The notes beneath the pieces are model-generated. The model was given only the letters and a program-made list of their open reading frames with translations, made no database searches and was not told where the DNA came from. A DNA stretch of 64,000 nucleotides from Leadbetterella lacunae (GTDB taxonomy: Bacteria > Bacteroidota > Bacteroidia > Cytophagales > Spirosomataceae), in assembly GCF_042649125.1 (NCBI RefSeq), contig NZ_JBHRYQ010000001.1:434001-498000 (forward strand), in the 5' to 3' direction. A program made the translations under genes and the position numbers. Position 1 is the first letter of the stretch. Each line of letters opens with the position of its first letter. Below are positions 35,054 to 41,825 of the stretch, piece by piece.

Positions 35054-35136
35054 GCACAACGTTTGCGATATACGAGGGCTTTTTTTGTGCGTTGGTTTGT
35101 GCGTTGAAAAAGCTCTCGGAAATCGTCTTGTTGGCA
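35054..35136 (-). other. attC site of cassette 4 (intact apart from the IS at its edge)
   Basis: CACAACGTTTGCGATATACG (from 35055) to GTTGGCA (35130-35136). AAC-GTTTGCGATATACGAGGGC pairs with GCTCTCGGAAATCGTCTT-GTT. The loop holds GTGCGTTG repeats. R'' GTTGGCAGA matches the cassette 4 start box GTTGGCAGA at 36430. Confidence 0.85.
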
Positions 35137-35148
35137 GATGTTTATTTT

Positions 35149-36402
35149 CTAGGTGCACTGAAAGCAGTATCCACTTACTTTGTCTTTGTCGCACCAATAT
35201 ATGTAACATATACCCCCCGTACCCCAAAAAAAATCACCCCCAGTATCCAATTGCATAAAAAAATCCATTTTCCCTTTACAATTTGGACAAATTAGGACTT
35301 CAGGGCTTTGAATTGCTGTTGGCTCTCCTCCAAGCCGAAATAAATTTTCCCTACTATTTGCCATTCCCCAATCTTGAATTCTCCATCTTGAAGGTGTTTG
35401 GGCAAAAGCGACCTCTCTTTCTTTATATTCATCGTCGTCGAAGTATTTTATTTCATAATTAATTCCATTATTTATTAAGGATGGTTTCCCATATGCATCA
35501 TGCGTATAAAAAAAAGGGCCAAATTGTTCATTTAATAGATTTATATGTAATCCTAATGTAAGCATCTTTAAGTTTGTCACTTTTATACCCTCTGGAATTA
35601 TATCGAAGGTAATAATGTGATAAAATGGGTTTTTTAAATCTTTTTCTAAATAGCCTCCAAACTTAAAAGATTTTGTTGAGGCTTTGAATTTCCAAGTTGG
35701 ATGTTCAGACTTATTGTCCAACCAAATAGGTTCATTCTTTGAAAAATAATTCTTAGGGAATACAAAATGATAGGCTATATTAGGACAATAACTTACTATT
35801 GTATTTTCTTTCATTGTTAATCCAACACATTCAATATGTGTAATTAAATCCTCCATTGGATAAAGTGATTCGAACAAATTATTCTCCAATGCATACTTAA
35901 ATGCAATTTCAATAGATGGTAAATTTCTAGTTTGTATTAATACTTCAAATATTTTTTGCTTTTCTATTTTGGAAATATCGGTTCTGAGAAATTTGGCAAG
36001 CAATTTTTCTATTTGTATTTCTTCAAAGTTTCGACCTGGAGTGATTGACCAATTATAATATTTTTCATTATAAAGTTCTAAAACCTCATTTAAGTTTTCA
36101 GTCATTAGCTCTGGAAATTGTAATATGGCATAATATATTACACTTTGAGCAAGTTCGTTTTCCCTTTTTTTTAGAATAACTAGAGCAATTTCTAATAGTT
36201 CTTCGAATTGGCCTTTGCTAATATAACTTAAAGAGGCGTCGAATAAAGTGGAACCAGAATGATAATTTTCTAAGTATGCTTTTGTAAAGGAATATATTTC
36301 AATAGGATTTGATGCTAATTCAAAAAGTCTTTCATAAATGCGTTCAGTGTACATTCCTCTTTCACGAAAATCTAACCAAAATTTTTCCGCTCTTTCTGTC
36401 AT
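35149..36402 (-). CDS. Hypothetical protein with C-terminal Cys cluster (cassette 4)
   Basis: 417 aa. The N-terminal 200 residues are helical and repeat-like (FTKAYLENYHSGSTLFDASLSYISKGQFEELLEIALVILKKRENELAQSVIYYAIL). The C-terminus has CPNCKGKMDFFMQLDTGGDFFWGTGGICYIYWCDKDKVSGYCFQC, which may bind zinc and resembles the tail of DUF1963-like proteins. No function assigned. SMI1, DUF1963 and HEAT-type proteins often act as immunity proteins (family knowledge only). Confidence 0.6.
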   Translation of the reverse strand: MTERAEKFWLDFRERGMYTERIYERLFELASNPIEIYSFTKAYLENYHSGSTLFDASLSYISKGQFEELLEIALVILKKRENELAQSVIYYAILQFPELMTENLNEVLELYNEKYYNWSITPGRNFEEIQIEKLLAKFLRTDISKIEKQKIFEVLIQTRNLPSIEIAFKYALENNLFESLYPMEDLITHIECVGLTMKENTIVSYCPNIAYHFVFPKNYFSKNEPIWLDNKSEHPTWKFKASTKSFKFGGYLEKDLKNPFYHIITFDIIPEGIKVTNLKMLTLGLHINLLNEQFGPFFYTHDAYGKPSLINNGINYEIKYFDDDEYKEREVAFAQTPSRWRIQDWGMANSRENLFRLGGEPTAIQSPEVLICPNCKGKMDFFMQLDTGGDFFWGTGGICYIYWCDKDKVSGYCFQCT

Positions 36403-36423
36403 TCCAAGTACCTTTTAAATTTC

Positions 36424-36554
36424 TGCCAACGTTTAGTATATGAAAAGTAGGCGATTTAAAAGCACCAAACTTTCGGTTAAATACAAAGTTTGATACGAGC
36501 CAAAACCCTTGATTTAATTACTGTTTCGCCTATTTTTTATATACATTGTTAGAA
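36424..36554 (-). other. attC site of cassette 3 (intact)
   Basis: TGCCAAC (36424-36430) to GTTAGAA (36548-36554). Arms AGTATATGAAAAGTAGGCG and CGCCTATTTTTTATATACATT pair. Loop motifs CCAAACTTTCGGTTAAATAC and CTTGATTTAATTACTG recur in other sites. Confidence 0.85.
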
Positions 36555-37867
36555 ACAGTTTTTATCCAATTTTCAATTGTTGTTAAATAATCAGGATGCA
36601 ATTTAAACCAATATGGGAAATCACTTCCTCCAATATTAGACATCGAATGAGAGGCTCCTTCTAATAAAACTGTTTTATAATTATCATTACCTGATTTCTT
36701 AATTGCATCGGTAATGAGCAAATAACTATTGACTGGTATTATTTCATCCATTTTACCTTGTATAATTAAGATAGGTTGCCTTGTTTTTTCAAAGTAGGGT
36801 ATTGGACTATATAGAAGTCTTTTATCTGGTTGGACTTCATCCAAATTAGGTACCCAAATATTGGCAAACCACGATGCTGATTTTTCAGAATTTATACCAT
36901 TTTCTAAATCTGCTCTTGATATTTTTCCTGCCATAAATTCAAAAACTTTTCGTTGCAGTAGCGTAGCGTCATCCAAGTGATTCCCTAGTAATTTAGCATT
37001 TCTATTCCTCCAATAATTTAAATCGCTTTCTAGTAAGGTAACTCCCGGGCAACTTACTACAATCCCATAATTCAAATTCTCTAATTCATTTAAAATAGAT
37101 GGTATTTTTATAGCTCCTTGACTACTCCCTTTTATTCCTATTTTCTTAAGTGGTATTCCAGTCTTCTCGGAGAAATATTCTATAGCTGTAACATCATCTG
37201 TTATATATTCCTCAATTGTTGCAGTATTCCAATCACCCTCAGAATTTCCGGTACCTCTTTTGTCATAATGAAATGTAGTAAATCCTTTTTGTGCAAGTAG
37301 TATGGCTTCTGCACGTGAAGCACTGCGGTCTTGACCTCCAGAAGAAGTCACAATTACAAGGGCTCTCCCTTTATTGTTATTGGGATACCAAATAGTTCCA
37401 TTTATACGTAATCCATTGGATTTAAAACTAATCTCCTCACTTTTTGGAGTATTGCTATTATCTAAAAATTCCTTTTCCAATGTATAGAGGGTTGTAATAG
37501 TGTCAACAGTAAGTGACCCTTGAAGTTTGCTAAAATTATCAATCCATTTGTTTTTGAAAGAGTATGTGTAAAAATCGCTTTGTAACTTAAAATTTATCGA
37601 ATCTCCATTTACTTCAACATTTTGAAGCGGAATTCGTTTGGCATTTTGCTCTAAACTTGAAAAGAAAACTTTGAAACTTACAGAATCTCGTTCTATTTCA
37701 AATAGGATCTTGTCGGAAAAGTTACCACTTTTAAATATTCCGCTAAAGTTCCCTGTCTTCTCATTTTTTTTATTTCCTGAATTGGGATTACAAGAAAACA
37801 TTCCAAATACTAGGAATATGATAATTATTCTTTTCAAACGTAAATTTTTTAAATGCCTGTTTTTCAT
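36530..37867 (-). CDS. Lipoprotein alpha/beta hydrolase (cassette 3)
   Basis: 445 aa from MKNRHLKNLRLKR. The ATG 9 codons earlier lies beyond the cassette boundary, inside the neighbouring attC, so it is not the cassette's own start. Lipobox FGMFSCNP. N-terminal beta domain, then VTSSGGQDRSASRAEAILLAQKG, FHYDKRGTGNSEG, nucleophile IKGSSQGAIK, ILIIQGKMDEIIP and LEGASHSMS (Asp, His). Dipeptidyl-peptidase or esterase-like. The last residues are encoded by its attC. Confidence 0.75.
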   Translation of the reverse strand: MKNRHLKNLRLKRIIIIFLVFGMFSCNPNSGNKKNEKTGNFSGIFKSGNFSDKILFEIERDSVSFKVFFSSLEQNAKRIPLQNVEVNGDSINFKLQSDFYTYSFKNKWIDNFSKLQGSLTVDTITTLYTLEKEFLDNSNTPKSEEISFKSNGLRINGTIWYPNNNKGRALVIVTSSGGQDRSASRAEAILLAQKGFTTFHYDKRGTGNSEGDWNTATIEEYITDDVTAIEYFSEKTGIPLKKIGIKGSSQGAIKIPSILNELENLNYGIVVSCPGVTLLESDLNYWRNRNAKLLGNHLDDATLLQRKVFEFMAGKISRADLENGINSEKSASWFANIWVPNLDEVQPDKRLLYSPIPYFEKTRQPILIIQGKMDEIIPVNSYLLITDAIKKSGNDNYKTVLLEGASHSMSNIGGSDFPYWFKLHPDYLTTIENWIKTVSNNVYKK

Positions 37868-37872
37868 ATTGT

Positions 37873-38002
37873 TACTAACGGTAAGTATATGCAAAGTAGG
37901 CGATTGCGGGCTTCAAACTTATCAAACCGTTACAATTTTGAAGCGGGCTACAGCCATTGAATTTACTACTATTTCGCCTATTTTGTATATACATTGTTAC
38001 CT
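37873..38002 (-). other. attC site of cassette 2 (intact)
   Basis: TACTAAC (37873-37879) to GTTACCT (37996-38002). Arms GGTAAGTATATGCAAAGTAGGCG (37880 on, in part) and CGCCTATTTTGTATATACATT pair over about 20 bp. The stop codon of the cassette 2 gene (TAA) lies in the R'' GTTAC. Confidence 0.85.
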
Positions 38003-39067
38003 GCTGTTTTTCTGGTTTTCAAGATAATCTAAAATGCTAAAATATTCTTTTCCTTGTTTTACCCATTTATCAATAACAAGGTCAATATATTTATTCTTGT
38101 CAGGATTGTCTCTAAAAATATCAATTTTCTCCGTTAGCTGACGTGAAACTACAAAGTCCCAACTTGTCCCATAAAGAGTATCATAAATTTCATTTTCTCT
38201 TCGAGTAAAATCTTCAAATTTCATATTCCCTAAATCACCAAGCATATTTACCCGACTAAACAACTTTGGTAATAATTCACTATTTATCAGATTGATAATT
38301 TCAATTACATAATTATCTGGACGCATTGTTTTAGTTTTTGCAAAAAAGCTATCAAAAAGTCTGTTTTCGGAAATATAGAATTCTGATGGTGTAAAGTATT
38401 TTGAAAATGTTGTCTCATGATATTTAGGTATACAATAGACATTTATAAATCTAATGAAGTCTTTTTTCATTTTTTCAATATAGATATGAATGTCATATTT
38501 CTCATTTTCTACAAATATCAGATTTAGCTTATTTTGATTTAATTGTTTCTCAGCAATTTGACTCCAATTTTCTTTTGTTGTTTTTTCTGCTTTTTTTAAG
38601 TCAGTCCAGTAGCCTTGAAAAAATGGATATTCGTTGCCAATCAATTTGTAGATTCCATCTTTCACACCCTCTGAAATGGTATTTCTGGCATTTATAATTC
38701 TAAGCGTATGGATAATTTCAGATTTAATATCAATGCTTCTTGTCTTTTTGTAGAAATCAAGCAAAAACTGAGCTGATTTCTCGCTACCATTCAAATTCAA
38801 TCCTCTGATACACCTACATACAATAAAATTATCGTTTTCAGACTCAGATTTCTTAATGAAAAAATCTTCTAATTCCTTATTGTTATAATTCGTAAGTAAT
38901 CCAATAGCATAAATCTTAATTTCCCGAACTTTATTTGTCAATTCTTTAAGTTCTTCAATGTAACTTTCATCTGGTTCTATATCAGTTAAAGTGTTCAACA
39001 AATTAGAAATCTTGGCTTTTTCTTTTGTTTGCTTTATGGAGTCAAAAACTTGTTTATAATCTGTCAT
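37997..39067 (-). CDS. Hypothetical protein with HEAT-like N-terminus (cassette 2)
   Basis: 356 aa. Residues 10-150 are helical and repeat-like (SNLLNTLTDIEPDESYIEELKELTNKVREIKIYAIGLLTNYNNKELEDFF...). The C-terminal half is charged with no known motif. Start box GTTACCTGCTATT (minus) equals R'' GTTACCTGCTG over ten bases. Unknown function. Confidence 0.6.
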   Translation of the reverse strand: MTDYKQVFDSIKQTKEKAKISNLLNTLTDIEPDESYIEELKELTNKVREIKIYAIGLLTNYNNKELEDFFIKKSESENDNFIVCRCIRGLNLNGSEKSAQFLLDFYKKTRSIDIKSEIIHTLRIINARNTISEGVKDGIYKLIGNEYPFFQGYWTDLKKAEKTTKENWSQIAEKQLNQNKLNLIFVENEKYDIHIYIEKMKKDFIRFINVYCIPKYHETTFSKYFTPSEFYISENRLFDSFFAKTKTMRPDNYVIEIINLINSELLPKLFSRVNMLGDLGNMKFEDFTRRENEIYDTLYGTSWDFVVSRQLTEKIDIFRDNPDKNKYIDLVIDKWVKQGKEYFSILDYLENQKNSR

Positions 39068-39088
39068 GCTGTTGTTTTTTAAAATAGC

Positions 39089-39156
39089 AGGTAACGCTCC
39101 TCATAAATGACGTGCCTGACGAATGGAAGGCATGGACATTTTATGAATTGTTCTCG
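39089..39156 (-). other. attC site of cassette 1 (intact, short)
   Basis: AGGTAAC (39089-39095) to GTTCTCG (39150-39156), 68 bp. Arms TCATAAATGACGTGCC and GGCATGGACATTTTATGA pair with two mismatches. First site of the array counted from the integrase. Confidence 0.85.
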
Positions 39157-39165
39157 GCATTTTTT

Positions 39166-39888
39166 TTATTTTCTCAACAAATCGTAAATCTTTCTTAAAA
39201 AACCTTTCTTTTTCTCTAAAACCCAAATCGGTCTATCTCCAAACCTTATTATCCTCGTATTAGGTCCGAATTTCGCCCAATTAAAACCAGATTTTATTGG
39301 TTGATTCTCTAAATCAATTATAACATAATCCTCTGGTAGCTGCGTTATAAATTCATCAGGAAAATCAAATTCATTTATACTTTTCTCATGATTTTCAACC
39401 TTTCCTTCATAAACATCAAATACTATCTTTTCATGAATTATATCTAAATTGGATTCGCTCCCCAACCTTCCAAACTCATCTACATGCTGAATAAATTCCG
39501 ATATATTTTTTGAATGTTTTACAATAGCAGCAGGATCATGACATACAAAGTAAACTTCTTTCCATTCTCCATTATTTCCAATATCTAGAACCCAATAATT
39601 TCCAAATCCATCACTTGCTAATTGAATAGAATTTGGAAATACTTCTTCTAACCCAAAATGACCAAAGGCATTAAACGATACATCTTCAAGTCCATGAAAG
39701 TTAAATCCTTTTGAAAAACGAATTAATTCTTTTATACTTTCGTCTAAGAAGTTATTGGGCAATACTTTTACAAATGACTTAATCTCTGATTCTGTCATCC
39801 CTTCCTCTAGTTCAACTTTATACCTATCCCCATCTTCCGTTTCATATTCATTATTCAATATAGATTTTAATATATCAATAGGTTCCAT
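39166..39888 (-). CDS. SMI1/KNR4-family protein (cassette 1)
   Basis: 240 aa. SMI1/KNR4 fold: LEEGMTESEIKSFVKVLPNNFLDESIKELIRFSKGFNF...NAFGHFGLEEVFPNSIQLASDGFGNYWVLDIGNNGEWKEVYFVCHDPAAIVKHSKNISEF. Bacterial members are mostly immunity proteins against contact-dependent toxins. First cassette after the integrase and therefore best expressed if transcription reads through. Start box GTTCTCGGCA equals R'' GTTCTCGGCA. Confidence 0.8.
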   Translation of the reverse strand: MEPIDILKSILNNEYETEDGDRYKVELEEGMTESEIKSFVKVLPNNFLDESIKELIRFSKGFNFHGLEDVSFNAFGHFGLEEVFPNSIQLASDGFGNYWVLDIGNNGEWKEVYFVCHDPAAIVKHSKNISEFIQHVDEFGRLGSESNLDIIHEKIVFDVYEGKVENHEKSINEFDFPDEFITQLPEDYVIIDLENQPIKSGFNWAKFGPNTRIIRFGDRPIWVLEKKKGFLRKIYDLLRK

Positions 39889-39917
39889 CTTATTTTTTAT
39901 TATCTCTCTTTATTTGC

Positions 39918-39958
39918 CGAGAACATTGTTGTAGATCCAAGTTTACATCGAGTAGCGT
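39918..39958 (-). other. Putative attI site
   Basis: On the minus strand, directly after the integrase stop (39961-39959), about 35 bp lead to ACAACAATG^TTCTCGGCAAA. The TTCTCGGCA belongs to cassette 1, so the crossover junction is 39923/39924. The sequence to its 5' side has no cassette partner, as expected for attI. The limits of the site are unknown. Confidence 0.65.
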
Positions 39959-41116
39959 CTATATCGCATTTGTCGGAGACGGTTTCTGTTGTATTGAATC
40001 TGTTTTTTGCTCAAAAATATCTATTTTTTCTAAAAAATCAAGAGGGCTCTTCACTATTTTATTATTAATAGATAAAACATGGGTGTAAATCTCCGTGGTT
40101 TTGCTACTGCTGTGGCCTAGCATTGTTTGTATAATCCTCAAATTTACCCCTTCTTGCAATAAATGAGTAGCAAAGCTATGTCTAAGTGTATGCACTGTGC
40201 CCCAAGGATTTACACCTGAGATATCAATAGCTTTCCTCAATATTTGCTGTATGCTTTTTGTACTGTATTTTCCGCCTTCTTGTCCTTCAAAAAGCCAATA
40301 ACCAGGTTTGTACTTTTTGTAATATTGCCTCAAAACGCTCAATAATATAGGTGATAATATCGTTTTTCTATCCCGTTTCCCTTTTGAATCTTTAATAAAC
40401 AGATAGCCTTCGTCGCTATGAATATCATTTATTCTTAAATTAACGGCCTCGCTTACTCGAAGGCCTGCACTGTATATAGTAAGTAGAATAGCTTTGTGCT
40501 TAAGATTGGTGGTTGCAGATATAACCTTCGAAATTTCTTCTTTACTGAATATATTGGGCAGGTTCTTTGATTTTTTAGGTCTTTGTATATCATAATAAGT
40601 TCTCTCCATTCCCAAAACATGCTCATAATAAGACTTTATGGCATTAATTACCGTGTTTTGCTTCGTATCAGAGATTTTATATTTCGTTTTTAAGTGATAG
40701 ACATATGCTTCTATTTCAGGTTTTTTGATTTCTTCAAATACTTTGTCTTTATAAAAAGAGAAAAAATAAGTCAAAGCCCCCAAGTAGTTTTTGATGGTAG
40801 ATTGACTAAATGATTTAAGAATAAATTTCTGTTCACATTGAGCTAAAGCCTCACATATTTTTTCATTTAACGCTATTGGTTTTTGGTTAAGTGTTTGACT
40901 TTCATTGGTTTGTACTGTGTACTTGCCTTTAAATTGGCCTGCTACTAGTTTTTTATTTTCAGGCGTATTTACAAGACTCCAAAGTCGCTGCTGGGGGTGG
41001 TAAAAGGCTGTGTTTTGGCTTTTTAGCCATGTTCTTTCGTCTTTTAGATTATAGGGAATATAAATCTTAAATCTTTGACTCCTTGGCATGGGTGTATAAA
41101 TAATAATCTGCTGCAT
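39959..41116 (-). CDS. Tyrosine recombinase, candidate integrase of the cassette array
   Basis: 385 aa. N-terminal 70 residues (FKIYIPYNLKDERTWLKSQN...RLWSLVNTPENK) are an extra module seen in Bacteroidota recombinases. A SAM-like core-binding domain follows (FSQSTIKNYLGALTYFFSFYK). Catalytic set: Arg in IYSAGLRVSEAVNLR, Lys in DSKGKRDRKTILS, HTLRHSFATHLLQEG, LGHSSSKTTEIYTHVL (Tyr). Between the Lys region and HTLRH there are only about 45 residues, with no IntI-type additional domain. The tail VKSPLDFL recalls the IntI ending. Same strand as all cassettes, 35 bp before the first. Confidence 0.85.
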   Translation of the reverse strand: MQQIIIYTPMPRSQRFKIYIPYNLKDERTWLKSQNTAFYHPQQRLWSLVNTPENKKLVAGQFKGKYTVQTNESQTLNQKPIALNEKICEALAQCEQKFILKSFSQSTIKNYLGALTYFFSFYKDKVFEEIKKPEIEAYVYHLKTKYKISDTKQNTVINAIKSYYEHVLGMERTYYDIQRPKKSKNLPNIFSKEEISKVISATTNLKHKAILLTIYSAGLRVSEAVNLRINDIHSDEGYLFIKDSKGKRDRKTILSPILLSVLRQYYKKYKPGYWLFEGQEGGKYSTKSIQQILRKAIDISGVNPWGTVHTLRHSFATHLLQEGVNLRIIQTMLGHSSSKTTEIYTHVLSINNKIVKSPLDFLEKIDIFEQKTDSIQQKPSPTNAI

Positions 41117-41165
41117 TTTACTTACATTTTTAGAATTTGTAAATAAAAGAAAACGAATTTTAAAT

Positions 41166-41193
41166 AAACGACATTAAACGTTTGTAGTCGTTT
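41166..41193. promoter_or_regulatory. 28-bp palindrome upstream of the integrase
   Basis: AAACGAC-N3-AAACGTTT-N3-GTCGTTT, symmetric except for the two spacers, 50 bp before the integrase start. Another half-like TTTTTAACCGTTAGTAAC follows to 41219. Looks like an operator or a recombinase-binding site. Confidence 0.5.
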
Positions 41194-41354
41194 GTAAATG
41201 TTTTTAACCGTTAGTAACATTTATTGATATTTTAAAATAAAGTATTTATTTTGTGAGAGTTATAAGTAGTAGTCGTTTTGGGTTGTGCTAAATGTGGTAA
41301 AGCATTCTATGGATTTGAGCTATAGGTATTTTTGTGAATTAGGAAAGTAAAAAT

Positions 41355-41711
41355 ATGAATTGTAAAATTTGTAAAAAGAAAATTTCAGGAAGGTCTGATA
41401 AAATCTTTTGTTCTATAAATTGTAAAAATTATTATCATTTAAAGCTTAGAGAGGCCACCGCCCTCAAGGTTCGAAAATTGGATAAGATTTTGCACCGAAA
41501 CAGGTCTATTTTGTTAGAAATAATGGGTAAAAAAAATGAAAAGTTAAAGGTTCCGAGGTTAACCTTAGAAGACAAAAAGTTTCAATTTAAATATCACACC
41601 CATTATCACATAAATTCAGCTGGGAAAATAATGCATTTTGTTTATGATTTCGGTTGGATGGATTTTTCTGACGACGAAGTACTTCTGGTAAAAGGTAAAA
41701 CTTTGGAATAA
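41355..41711 (+). CDS. Small zinc-ribbon protein
   Basis: 118 aa. CKICKKKISGRSDKIFCSINCKNYYH gives a CxxC...CxxxC cluster at the N-terminus. The C-terminal half (LEDKKFQFKYHTHYHINSAGKIMHFVYDFGWMDF) is a pattern common in small Bacteroidota hypothetical proteins. Divergent from the integrase across 238 bp; not a cassette gene. Function unknown. Confidence 0.6.
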   Translation: MNCKICKKKISGRSDKIFCSINCKNYYHLKLREATALKVRKLDKILHRNRSILLEIMGKKNEKLKVPRLTLEDKKFQFKYHTHYHINSAGKIMHFVYDFGWMDFSDDEVLLVKGKTLE

Positions 41712-41825
41712 AATATTTCAAAGTTTTACCTTCGCCTCTAATGTTTCATTTTTTTTACTTTCATACCTTTTCATCAATTTACCAAAATATTTGATTCACT
41801 TTTCCTCATTTTCACTCCCCTTTAC

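Larger units (their letters stand above)
33404..35057 (-). mobile_element. IS110-family insertion sequence inside an attC
   Basis: The sequence between two copies of AACGTTT (33397-33403 and 35058-35064). The transposase occupies 33420-34784; the 273 bp upstream of it (34785-35057) are non-coding. Removing the interval plus one AACGTTT restores a complete attC: GACTAACGTTTGCGATATACG. Exact ends are inferred. Confidence 0.7.
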
